A stretch of DNA of 40,439 bases, from positions 1 to 40,439 of the forward strand of contig URKM01000013.1 of the NCBI GenBank assembly GCA_900548365.1, written 5' to 3'. Position numbers and translations under genes: made by a program. The stretch's first letter is position 1. Each line of letters begins with the position of its first letter. Below the pieces are notes generated by a model. The model worked only from the letters and a program-made list of their open reading frames with translations, ran no database searches and was not told the origin of the DNA. Positions 31,649 to 40,428 of the stretch are shown here, one piece after another. This DNA comes from an uncultured Collinsella sp. (GTDB lineage Bacteria > Actinomycetota > Coriobacteriia > Coriobacteriales > Coriobacteriaceae).

Positions 31649-32647
31649 ATGAAGCGAATCGAACTCGTACAGAAGGGTGCCGCCTTTGCGGCTACGGCGC
31701 TCACCGCGCTCGCGCTTACCGCGTGCGGCGCCTCCGGTGGTGCCGGATCCGCCTCTCCTGAACAAGACGGGTCGTACAAGATCGGCGTGCTCCAGCTCAC
31801 CGAGCACGGCGCGCTCGACCAGACGAACGAGGGCTTCATCGACGCGCTGGACGACGCCGGCATCTCCTATACCGTTGACCAGCAGAGCGCCCAGAACGAC
31901 CAGTCCACCTGCCAGACCATCGCGAGCAAGTTCGTGAACGATGGCGACGACCTCATCTTCGCCATCGCCACCCCCGCCGCGCAGGCGGTCGCGGGCGCCA
32001 CGACCGAGATTCCCATCGTGGGCTCCGCGATCACGGATTACGCCGAAAGCGGCCTGGTGGCGTCCAACGAGGCGCCTGGTGGCAACGTCACCGGGAGCTC
32101 GGACCTCACACCCGTCGAGGACCAGATCGATCTGCTTCGCCAGCTGCTGCCCGATGCGAAGACCGTGGGCATCCTGTACTGCTCGGCTGAATCCAACTCC
32201 GGGGTCCAGGTCTCCCTGGCCGAGAAGGCGCTCGACGCCGCCGGTATCGCGCACGAGCGCTATTCCGTCTCGTCTTCCAACGAGATCCAGCAGATGGTCG
32301 AGTCCATGGTGGGCAAGGTCGATGCGATCTATGCTCCCACCGACAACACCATCGCCGCAGGCATGGCCACCGTCTCCATGGTCGCCAACGAGAACGCCCT
32401 CCCCGTGATCGTGGGCTGCGACACGATGGTGCAGGACGGAGGCCTGGCTTCGTATAGCATCAACTATCGCGATCTTGGCTACAAGGCGGGCGAGATGGCT
32501 GTTAAGATTCTTGCCGAGGGCGCCGATCCGGCCGACATGCCGATCGAGTACCTCTCGAGTGCCGAATGCCAGCTTATCGTGAACCAGGCAACCGCCGATG
32601 CGCTGGGTATCGACATCTCCGGCTTGGAGGGTGCTCAGATCGTCTAG
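31649..32647 (+). CDS. ABC transporter substrate-binding lipoprotein, COG2984/ABC_sub_bind family (copy 1)
   Basis: A 332-residue lipoprotein with a signal peptide and lipobox LTAC (cysteine near residue 25). The mature protein has the periplasmic-binding type I fold of the ABC_sub_bind family: the first strand is KIGVLQLTEHGALDQ, then QNDQSTCQTIASKFVNDG, NVTGSSDLTPVEDQ and VGILYCSAESNS. This family includes TrpX, the presumed tryptophan-binding component in streptococci, so an amino-acid or aromatic ligand is possible but not shown. ATG 31649 is preceded by AGGAAGGGA at 31632-31640. A second paralogous binding protein begins 112 bases downstream. Confidence 0.9.
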   Translation: MKRIELVQKGAAFAATALTALALTACGASGGAGSASPEQDGSYKIGVLQLTEHGALDQTNEGFIDALDDAGISYTVDQQSAQNDQSTCQTIASKFVNDGDDLIFAIATPAAQAVAGATTEIPIVGSAITDYAESGLVASNEAPGGNVTGSSDLTPVEDQIDLLRQLLPDAKTVGILYCSAESNSGVQVSLAEKALDAAGIAHERYSVSSSNEIQQMVESMVGKVDAIYAPTDNTIAAGMATVSMVANENALPVIVGCDTMVQDGGLASYSINYRDLGYKAGEMAVKILAEGADPADMPIEYLSSAECQLIVNQATADALGIDISGLEGAQIV

Positions 32648-32759
32648 GCTTCACCGGGTGTTTGGAATCGCGGTGCGGCCGATGGGTCTGAACGGCCTTC
32701 GCCAACCTTGTTCCTGCATGATGCTTTCGCGCTCGCGCGCATACGTTAGGAGACCAGCT

Positions 32760-33788
32760 ATGGATCGAATCGTCGTCTCTCGCCGCCGTCTCGCCACGGG
32801 CTTCGCCAGCGTCGCCCTCGCCGTCGCGGGCGGCCTCGGCCTTGCCGGCTGCGGCAGCGGCTCCGCTTCCCAGGGCAGCGCGGAGAAGAAGGAGGGTGCC
32901 GGATACAAGGTCGGCATCCTGCAGCTCACCGAGCACCCCGCGCTCGACGCGGCCAACAAGGGCTTCGTCGCCGCGCTCGAGGATGACGGCATCGCCGTCT
33001 CGATCGACCAGCGGAATGCGCAGAACGACCAGTCAACTTGCCAGACCATCGCGAGCAAGTTCGTGAATGACGGCTGCGACCTGGTGCTGGCGATCGGCAC
33101 GCCCGCCGCGCAGGCTATGGCGGGCGCCACCGCGGATATCCCGATCCTCGGCACCGCCATCACCGATTTCGCCGCGTCGGGCCTGGTCGAGGATAACGAC
33201 GCTCCCGGCGGCAACGTAACCGGAACCTCCGATATGAACCCCGTCGCGGAGCAGATCGACCTGCTCCAGCGCCTCCTTCCCGAGGTGAAGAAGGTAGGCC
33301 TGCTCTACTGCACCGCCGAGCCCAACTCCAAGATCCAGATCGACCTGGCTTCCGCCGAGCTCCAGAAGCTCGGTATCGAGGGCGTCCAGTACACCGCCTC
33401 GAGCTCCAACGAGGTCCAGCAGGTCGTCGAATCCATGGTGGGCAAGGTGGACGCGATCTACACGCCCACGGACAACACCATCGCCTCCGCCATGACCACG
33501 ATCGCCATGATCGCCAACGAGGCGAAGATCCCCACGGTGTGCGGCGAGGTCGCGCACGTGGAGGCCGGCGGTCTCGCGAGCATCTCCATCAACTACGAGG
33601 AGCTGGGCTATCGCGCAGGCCAGATGGCCGTGCAGATCCTTTCGGAAGGGGCGGATCCCGCCGAGATGCCGGTTCAGCAGATGGGCGCGAGCGAGTGCGA
33701 CCTGGTGTACAACAAGAAGACCGCCGACGCGCTCGGCGTTGACGTGACCCTGCTGGTGGACGAGGGCGGCACGGACGTGAGCGCGTAG
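32760..33788 (+). CDS. ABC transporter substrate-binding lipoprotein, COG2984/ABC_sub_bind family (copy 2)
   Basis: A 342-residue paralogue of the preceding gene, with a longer signal peptide (RRRLATGFASVALAVAGG) and lipobox LAGC. The two mature proteins share most landmarks, for example VGILQLTEH, AQNDQSTCQTIASKF, NEVQQVVESMVGKVDAIYTP and ISINYEELGYRAGQMAVQIL. They clearly arose by tandem duplication. Differences in ligand-facing residues cannot be judged by eye. TTAGGAGACC precedes ATG 32760. The permease and ATPase genes lie beyond a 228-base hairpin-rich gap, so the two binding proteins may serve one membrane complex (inference). Confidence 0.9.
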   Translation: MDRIVVSRRRLATGFASVALAVAGGLGLAGCGSGSASQGSAEKKEGAGYKVGILQLTEHPALDAANKGFVAALEDDGIAVSIDQRNAQNDQSTCQTIASKFVNDGCDLVLAIGTPAAQAMAGATADIPILGTAITDFAASGLVEDNDAPGGNVTGTSDMNPVAEQIDLLQRLLPEVKKVGLLYCTAEPNSKIQIDLASAELQKLGIEGVQYTASSSNEVQQVVESMVGKVDAIYTPTDNTIASAMTTIAMIANEAKIPTVCGEVAHVEAGGLASISINYEELGYRAGQMAVQILSEGADPAEMPVQQMGASECDLVYNKKTADALGVDVTLLVDEGGTDVSA

Positions 33789-33875
33789 GGCAGGAGCTCC
33801 CTTGCTCGCCGCCCACCCGCGCCGATGCGGCGCCGGCGACTCAGGCGGCCCGTTCATATTTCGGAAACATTACGC

Positions 33876-33905
33876 ACCCGCCCGCGACCGTGTTCGCGGG
33901 CGGGT
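33876..33905 (+). other. strong hairpin in the binding protein-permease gap
   Basis: ACCCGCCCGCGA (33876-33887) pairs perfectly with TCGCGGGCGGGT (33894-33905) around a 6-base loop. No T run follows. It may stabilise the upstream mRNA end or form part of a regulatory leader. Confidence 0.6.
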
Positions 33906-33952
33906 ACATGGTAGACTGACCAGCATATAGATAGCGTCGTTGCGCTCTGAGA

Positions 33953-33983
33953 CCCCGGCGAGTGCACCCGCCGGGGTTCTTTT
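33953..33983 (+). terminator. terminator or attenuator upstream of the permease gene
   Basis: CCCCGGCG (33953-33960) pairs perfectly with CGCCGGGG (33969-33976), followed by TTCTTTT. It ends only 34 bases before the permease start and carries no promoter after it. It therefore either ends the binding-protein transcript with partial read-through, or acts as an attenuator for the permease-ATPase pair, whose promoter would then lie near 33900-33915. Confidence 0.65.
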
Positions 33984-34016
33984 GGCTCGCAAGACCGGAA
34001 GGCAAGGAGGGATGAC

Positions 34017-34937
34017 ATGGGCGGTGCTCTGCTCGGAGCCGTTTCCCAGGGCATTCTCTGGGGCATCATGGTCCTCGGTGTATTTATCACCTACAAGTTG
34101 CTGGACATCGCCGACCTGACGGTCGATGGCAGCTTCGCGCTGGGCGGCAGCGTGTGCGCGGTCGCCGTGGTCGCGGGGGTCGACCCCCTGGTGGCGATCG
34201 TCGCCGCGATGATCGCCGGCATGGTCGCCGGGGCCGTGACCGGCTTCCTGCACACCGTGTTCGAGATTCCCGCGATCCTCGCCGGCATCTTGACCCAGAT
34301 CGCCCTGTGGTCCATCAACCTGAGGATCATGGGCAAGTCGAATACGCCGCTGCTGCAAAACGACACCGTCTTCTCCCGTATGACCGAGATGACCGGCCTG
34401 TCCGCAAACGTCGCCTCCATCATCGTCGGCGTCATCGTCGCGGTCGTCATCATCGGCGCGCTCTACTGGTTCTTCGGCACCGAGATCGGCAGCGCCTTGC
34501 GCGCGACCGGCAACAACGAGGACATGATCCGCGCCCTCGGCGTCTCGACCGCGAAGACCAAGATGATCGCGCTCATGCTGTCCAACGCCCTCGTGGGCCT
34601 CTCGGGCGGACTCATCTGCCAGAGCCAGAAGTACGCCGATATCGGCATGGGCACCGGCGCCATCGTGATCGGCCTCGCTGCGATCGTGATCGGCGAGGTC
34701 CTCGGCCGCCTGACCCCCGGCAAGCTCGTCGGCTTCAAGAGCCGCCTGGTATCCGCCGTCGTCGGTTCGGTGGTGTACTTCCTCATCCGCGCGATCGTGC
34801 TGCAGCTCGGCATGGATGCCAACGACATGAAGCTGCTGTCCGCCGTCATCGTCGCCCTCGCGCTGTGCGTCCCGGTCGTATGGGAGAAGTTCAAGCTGCG
34901 CTCCAGCTACACGAAGGGCGGTGAGGCAGATGCTTAA
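34017..34937 (+). CDS. ABC transporter permease (COG4120, BPD_transp_2-like)
   Basis: A 306-residue polytopic inner-membrane protein with about eight hydrophobic helices, the channel of the importer. It starts at once with an amphipathic segment and helix (VSQGILWGIMVLGVFITYK), followed by the family motif LDIADLTVDGSFALGG. The GTEIGSALRATGNNEDMIRALG stretch is the cytoplasmic loop that contacts the ATPase. AAGGAGG at 34004-34010 gives ATG 34017. It overlaps the ATPase gene by 8 bases, so the two are coupled. The order binding protein-permease-ATPase matches the TrpXYZ-type cassettes of Gram-positives. Confidence 0.9.
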   Translation: MGGALLGAVSQGILWGIMVLGVFITYKLLDIADLTVDGSFALGGSVCAVAVVAGVDPLVAIVAAMIAGMVAGAVTGFLHTVFEIPAILAGILTQIALWSINLRIMGKSNTPLLQNDTVFSRMTEMTGLSANVASIIVGVIVAVVIIGALYWFFGTEIGSALRATGNNEDMIRALGVSTAKTKMIALMLSNALVGLSGGLICQSQKYADIGMGTGAIVIGLAAIVIGEVLGRLTPGKLVGFKSRLVSAVVGSVVYFLIRAIVLQLGMDANDMKLLSAVIVALALCVPVVWEKFKLRSSYTKGGEADA

Positions 34938-35724
34938 GCTGTCCCATGTGAAGAAGACCTTCAACCGCGGCACCGTGACCGAGAAGCGCGCTTTGACCGG
35001 CGTCGACCTCACCCTCGCCGACGGCGATTTCGTGACGGTCATCGGCGGTAACGGCGCGGGTAAATCCACGCTGCTGAATATGATCGCCGGCGTCTATCCG
35101 CTGGATTCCGGAACGATCGAGCTCGACGGCGTCGATATCTCGCGCCTCTCGGAGCCCAAGCGCGCCCGGTATCTGGGCCGCGTGTTCCAAGATCCCATGC
35201 GCGGTACCGCCGCGGACATGCAGATCGATGAGAACCTCGCGCTCGCGCGCCGTCGCGGCAAGCATCGCGGGCTGGCGTGGGGCATCACCAAGCAGGAAAA
35301 GGATGAGTATCCCGAGCTGCTCGCCACGCTGGGCCTCGGCCTCGAGAAGCGCATGACCGCCAAGGTCGGCCTGCTCTCCGGCGGCCAGCGCCAGGCGCTC
35401 ACCCTGCTCATGGCGACGCTGACCGATCCGAAGCTGCTGCTGCTCGACGAGCATACGGCGGCCTTGGACCCCAAGACCGCGTCGAAGGTCCTCGACCTGA
35501 CCGAGAAGATCGTCGCTGAGCGCGGGCTCACCACCCTCATGGTCACGCACAACATGAACGACGCCATCCGCTTGGGCAACCGCCTCATCATGATGAGCGA
35601 CGGCAACGTGATCTACGACGTGTCGGGCGAGGAGAAGAAGAACCTCACCGTGCCCGACCTGCTCCGCAAGTTCGAGGAGGTCAGCGGCGGCGAGCTCGCC
35701 AACGACCGGATGCTGTTGAGCTAG
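34930..35724 (+). CDS. ABC transporter ATP-binding protein (COG1101)
   Basis: A 264-residue ATPase subunit that powers the importer. Walker A is GGNGAGKSTL (about residues 39-48), the Q-loop is near VFQDPMRGT, the signature is LSGGQRQ, Walker B is LLLLDEHTAALD and the H-loop is VTHNMND. The residue after Walker B is His (DEH) in place of the more common DEP. The insertion after the Q-loop (residues 96-120) is basic (RRRGKHRG). ATG 34930 overlaps the permease stop. A GTG at 34921 is an alternative start. The following 106 bases hold no gene. Confidence 0.9.
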   Translation: MLKLSHVKKTFNRGTVTEKRALTGVDLTLADGDFVTVIGGNGAGKSTLLNMIAGVYPLDSGTIELDGVDISRLSEPKRARYLGRVFQDPMRGTAADMQIDENLALARRRGKHRGLAWGITKQEKDEYPELLATLGLGLEKRMTAKVGLLSGGQRQALTLLMATLTDPKLLLLDEHTAALDPKTASKVLDLTEKIVAERGLTTLMVTHNMNDAIRLGNRLIMMSDGNVIYDVSGEEKKNLTVPDLLRKFEEVSGGELANDRMLLS

Positions 35725-35830
35725 GGGCGGGCGGCTGCTCGCGCGCAGCGGACCCCATGCGAGCGGGATGGAGCGAAAATGGGAATAACAACAGGAAGCT
35801 CCATCGATTGTGCTGCGAGAGGGGACAGTT

Positions 35831-36334
35831 ATGAAGCTCCGTATCTCATCAAAGCTCGCAAGCGTCTACAGCGAGGTCAACGTGGAGGACCGGCTCGGCT
35901 CGAAGCGGTTCACGACGACGACGGACCCCTTGTCGTCCCCGCGGGCTACCACGCTGCTCGATGCGACGGGTGCCGAGGTGGCGCGGTATGCCGCATCGCG
36001 TTCGGACATGAAGGAGCGCAGGCACCGCGTCGTGCTGGCAGACGGCACGGTGTTCGACGTGACGCGCAGGTTCCGTGTGGCGTCGAGCACCAGCGAGAGC
36101 GTCATCACGGCGGCGGGCACGGGTTGGACCGTGCTGACGCAGCGCGGATGGTCGAGCAGGTTCGAGATCCGCTCGGATGACGGCAAGACGCTCGCCCGTG
36201 CCAAGCAGATCCAGGCGCTGCGCGGCGATGCGTACGATGTGGACATCCTCGACGAATCGCATCTGATCGAGATGCTGCTGCTCGCGCTTATAGCGCGCAC
36301 GATCATACGCGAGGATTCGCCGAGCCCCGTCTAG
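35831..36334 (+). CDS. LURP-one-like (tubby C-terminal-like fold) protein
   Basis: A 167-residue soluble protein without signal peptide. The early segment VNVEDRLGSKRF and the following LLDATGAEVARYA, FEIRSDDGKTLARA and YDVDILDESHLIEMLLLALIA pieces follow the strand-helix order of LURP-one-related proteins, which share the tubby-like barrel. The identification is by pattern, not by a specific residue. ATG 35831 has GAGGGGAC before it. In this family the bacterial members (YxjI type) have no firm function. A hairpin separates it from the convergent sdpI gene. Confidence 0.6.
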   Translation: MKLRISSKLASVYSEVNVEDRLGSKRFTTTTDPLSSPRATTLLDATGAEVARYAASRSDMKERRHRVVLADGTVFDVTRRFRVASSTSESVITAAGTGWTVLTQRGWSSRFEIRSDDGKTLARAKQIQALRGDAYDVDILDESHLIEMLLLALIARTIIREDSPSPV

Positions 36335-36373
36335 GCGATTTCCCGCTCTATGGCGGGGTCCGCGCCCCTGCGG

Positions 36374-36405
36374 AGCGCCTGCGATTCGAGCGAATCGCAG
36401 GCGCT
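36374..36405. terminator. hairpin between convergent genes
   Basis: AGCGCCTGCGATTCG (36374-36388) and CGAATCGCAGGCGCT (36391-36405) form a perfect 15-bp inverted repeat between two convergent genes. T tracts are lacking on either side, so the bidirectional terminator role is probable but unproven. Confidence 0.55.
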
Positions 36406-36420
36406 TGCGGTGCGCTTGTG

Positions 36421-37227
36421 CTATCTGGTGCGCAGCGGCCTGTTGCCGTGGCGGAAGACCAGGTAGCTGTAGACGTAGGTGGCGATGCTCGATCCGACTA
36501 CGGCGACGAGCAGGATGACGGTGGACGCGTCGCCGATCTGCTGCGAGAACAGGCCCGAGGCCGCGGTAGCGATGCCCGCGATGATCATGGCGATGCCTCC
36601 GAAGCGATGGGTGAGGCGCCAGTTCCGGTCGTTGTCCAACGCCCAGGGCGTCTTGCATCCGAAGGTGTAGTTGCGCTTGACCTTGGGCAGGTAGTTGCCG
36701 AGCAGGATGAGCCCGATGCCCGCGATGACGCCGACGAAGATGCCGATGGGGCTGCCGTTTTGCGGAACGACGCCGAAGACCGTCAGCTCGGTGGTCCAGG
36801 TGATGCAGATCATGAAGAGCGTGAACAGCGTGACGAAGCCGGTGTAGAAGCCGCCCATGCGCTCGTAGGCCCTGCCGCGTGGATCGATCTTGGGCACGAC
36901 GTAGAGCATGAGGAGAAGGCCCAGCGGCATCAGGTCGAGACCGAGTACGGAGATGCGGCTGCTCCAGCCGTTGACGTTGCCCGTTGCATCCCAGTGGACG
37001 GGAACCATCTCGGGGAGCTGGGGGAAGAGCGCGAGGTGGCCGAGGAAGCTCGCGAGGCACAGGGCGCCCAGCGCGATCCAGACACCCCGCTTGATGGGCG
37101 ATGAGGCGCGCTCTTCGCGCGATGGGCTGCGACCCGCTTCCTGCGCGCCCGCTGCATCGCTCGCGGTGGTTTTCAGGGTGGGGGATGCGTCGCGGTCGTC
37201 GCGAACGCCGCGGTCGTTATTGATCAT
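36421..37227 (-). CDS. sdpI: SdpI-family immunity-like membrane protein
   Basis: A 268-residue polytopic membrane protein. The N-terminal 50 residues are polar. The DUF1648 motif PVHWDATGNVNGW (about residues 75-87) follows the first membrane helix. Further helices come next, then the SdpI domain with NYTFGCKTPWALDNDRNW, a well-conserved SdpI signature. In Bacillus, SdpI protects against the SdpC toxin and also works as a signal receptor that sequesters SdpR. ATG 37227 is preferred over GTG 37236 because AGGAG is spaced correctly for it. It overlaps the sdpR end by 11 bases. No SdpC-like toxin gene is visible nearby. Confidence 0.88.
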   Translation of the reverse strand: MINNDRGVRDDRDASPTLKTTASDAAGAQEAGRSPSREERASSPIKRGVWIALGALCLASFLGHLALFPQLPEMVPVHWDATGNVNGWSSRISVLGLDLMPLGLLLMLYVVPKIDPRGRAYERMGGFYTGFVTLFTLFMICITWTTELTVFGVVPQNGSPIGIFVGVIAGIGLILLGNYLPKVKRNYTFGCKTPWALDNDRNWRLTHRFGGIAMIIAGIATAASGLFSQQIGDASTVILLVAVVGSSIATYVYSYLVFRHGNRPLRTR

Positions 37228-37495
37228 GTGGGTCACTCCTGTCGGTAAACGTGTAGAACCAGCTCATAAGATCTTGCAGCACCGAGGTGTTGAGGCTGTA
37301 GACGATCGATTGGCCGTCGCGCTCGGCGTCGACGAGCCCGGCGGCTTTGAGTGTGTTGAGATGGTGGCTGATCGACGGTTTGGTCATGTCGAAATGCTCG
37401 GCGAGTTCTCCGGCGCTCAGATCGCCGCTTCGAAGCAGCTCGAGGATTCGCCGTCGCGTCGGGTCTGCGAGCGCCTTGAATGCTTCTCCTCCCAA
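37217..37495 (-). CDS. sdpR: SdpR-like ArsR-family repressor
   Basis: A 92-residue winged-helix regulator that shows FKALADPTRRRILELLRSGD, the recognition helix region TKPSISHHLNTLKAAGLV and a wing ending SIVYSLNTS, very like Bacillus SdpR. It lacks the metal-binding cysteines of ArsR/CadC proteins. The likely start is TTG at 37495, with AGGAGG four bases before it on this strand. A longer frame extends to 37621 but runs through non-conserved Ala/Arg-rich sequence. It is the first gene of the sdpR-sdpI operon, and its promoter carries a fitting operator. Confidence 0.85.
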   Translation of the reverse strand: MGGEAFKALADPTRRRILELLRSGDLSAGELAEHFDMTKPSISHHLNTLKAAGLVDAERDGQSIVYSLNTSVLQDLMSWFYTFTDRSDPHDQ

Positions 37496-37707
37496 GGGTC
37501 CTCCTGTTGACGTGGTGGGTCTTGCTGCACGGGCGCATGGCAATGCGCGCGCGACGTGCGATGCCGGGCTTCCGGCTCCGGATGCCCCGATAACCGCCGG
37601 GCAACGGTTCCGCCCCCGCACAGGCCGGCATCCCGCGGGTGGACGGGCGGGTTTCTGGTCTACGCATCGGGGTGGTCCGGCGCCGTGGCGCGCATCGCAG
37701 TTAGAGA

Positions 37708-37736
37708 ATTAGACAACAATCTAAATAACAAGTCAA
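37708..37736 (-). promoter_or_regulatory. sdpRI promoter with overlapping operator
   Basis: On the minus strand, TTGACT (37731-37736) and TCTAAT (37708-37713) are 17 bases apart. Across the spacer and -10 lies the perfect inverted repeat TTAGA (37709-37713) and TCTAA (37720-37724). AT-rich DNA here contrasts with the GC-rich surroundings. SdpR autorepression at this site is expected from the Bacillus system. The rest of 37496-37903 shows no gene. Confidence 0.8.
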
Positions 37737-37847
37737 GGACTTACGGCCGGCGAGGCGATGGCGGGCGATGGCCTATCGATGCATGCGATGGATTCGCGGA
37801 CCGAAGGGAGGCCGAACCGCCTCGCGCGCGCCGGGGCGGCGTGCAGC

Positions 37848-37856
37848 TGCTACACT
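37848..37856 (+). promoter_or_regulatory. extended -10 promoter for asnS
   Basis: TGCTACACT has the TG-n element (37848-37850) and the -10 TACACT (37851-37856), without a good -35. It would start transcription about 40 bases before asnS, matching the type seen at the leu operon. Confidence 0.5.
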
Positions 37857-37903
37857 AAGAGATTGGAATATACACGTCCTTACCGCGAAGGAAAGGGTTT
37901 GGT

Positions 37904-39307
<1,404 letters not shown>

Positions 39308-39312
39308 ACCTC

Positions 39313-39338
39313 AAAAAGGGGACAGGCACTTTTCTGAG
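39313..39338. repeat. REP-like element after asnS
   Basis: The stretch AAAAAGGGGACAGGCACTT (39313-39331) and the adjacent TTTCTGAG match, from memory, a sequence often found with RAYT (TnpA_REP) transposases. It lies 6 bases past asnS. No transposase is in the window. Only one copy is seen here, so I cannot confirm that it is repetitive. Confidence 0.45.
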
Positions 39339-39457
39339 ACGCGCGCTTTTCTGCGGCGCTGGGTCAAACGGGGCCAGGCGCTCCATCGAGGCGCGACCCC
39401 GAAACGGGCGACCGCTCTTCCGAGGCGCTGAATCGAGCGCGCGCGAGGACGATGCTA

Positions 39458-39495
39458 AACGGACGCAACCGCGGGACGGCTGCGTCCGTTCTTCT
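39458..39495 (+). terminator. terminator after asnS
   Basis: AACGGACGCA (39458-39467) pairs perfectly with TGCGTCCGTT (39481-39490), followed by CTTCT. The 150 bases between the stop codon and this stem contain the REP-like element and no gene. Confidence 0.75.
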
Positions 39496-39524
39496 AGGGG
39501 GACGGGGAAGCGAGGAGGCGTGTA

Positions 39525-40334
39525 ATGAACTCGATGATGATGGACGGCCTGCCGGTCGAGCTGCCGTCGTGCGACGCTATGCCCGACGGGCGGCGCGACT
39601 TCGGAAGCATCGCGTTCGACAAGCTTCCGAACACACGGGACCTGGGCGGGTTGACGACGGTCGATGGCAGGACGGTGCGTCGCGGCGCGCTGCTGCGATC
39701 GGGCATGCTCGCGTACGCGTCCGATGCCGATCTGGAGCGGCTGCGTACCGAATATCATCTGTCCCTCATCGTCGACCTGCGCAATCTGGATGAACTGGCG
39801 GAATCACCCGACCCGCTGGCGCTGCTTCCCGAGGCCCGCTTCGTCCATGCGAACATCTTCGAGGATGCGCGCGTCGGGATCACGCAGGAGCGCGCGGCCC
39901 GAATCGAGGCGGCGCGGCGGCTCGTAGAGGAGAGCGGCGACCCCGTCGACTTCATGGTCGCTCTGTATCCAGCGATGCTGCTGGATGCGCCCGGAATCGC
40001 CGGGTATCGGCAGTTTTTCGAGGCCCTGCTCGCGTGCGAGGACGGCGCCGCCTTGTGGCACTGCCAGATCGGCCGCGACCGCTGCGGTATGGCCTCGCTG
40101 CTCGTTGAGACCGCCCTGGGAGTTCCCTGGGAGCAGATCGTGGCGGATTATCTGGCGACGAACGTGTACGCCCCGGCGCGTTTCACGCGCGAGGGCCCGG
40201 CGAGCGTGCGTTCCTTGCGGGCGGTGACGGCTGCGGTGGAGCGGGAGTACGGCGGCTATGGAGCGTATATAGAAAAGGCGCTCGGCATCGAACCGAGCGC
40301 CTTGCATGGGCTGCGGTCGCGGCTGCTCGAGTAG
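39525..40334 (+). CDS. protein-tyrosine phosphatase-like protein (Y_phosphatase3 family)
   Basis: A 269-residue cytoplasmic protein of the dual-specificity/lipid phosphatase-like group. The N-terminus carries the NTRDLGG motif (near residue 36), followed by a RGALLRSGML motif, both typical of this family. The P-loop is HCQIGRDRCG, with Cys180 and Arg186 giving the C-X5-R active site. The common family form is HCXXGKDRTG; here Lys is Arg and Thr is Cys. The general-acid and substrate (protein, lipid or nucleotide) are not known. GAGGAGG before ATG 39525 supports the start, and two further in-frame ATG codons follow closely. It is the last complete gene of the window. Confidence 0.85.
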   Translation: MNSMMMDGLPVELPSCDAMPDGRRDFGSIAFDKLPNTRDLGGLTTVDGRTVRRGALLRSGMLAYASDADLERLRTEYHLSLIVDLRNLDELAESPDPLALLPEARFVHANIFEDARVGITQERAARIEAARRLVEESGDPVDFMVALYPAMLLDAPGIAGYRQFFEALLACEDGAALWHCQIGRDRCGMASLLVETALGVPWEQIVADYLATNVYAPARFTREGPASVRSLRAVTAAVEREYGGYGAYIEKALGIEPSALHGLRSRLLE

Positions 40335-40393
40335 GGTCGGGCCGCCGCTCGAATAGAGAGGGCCGGGCGTCGGGGTCCCGCAGGGGGGTGTCT

Positions 40394-40428
40394 CTATGGT
40401 TTTGTCAACCATAGCCGCCCTCGTTTTT
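40394..40428 (+). terminator. terminator after the phosphatase gene
   Basis: CTATGGTT (40394-40401) pairs with AACCATAG (40407-40414) around TTGTC, extended by an outer GGG/CCC pairing, with TTTTT at 40424-40428. The final bases (to 40439) show nothing else. Confidence 0.75.
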
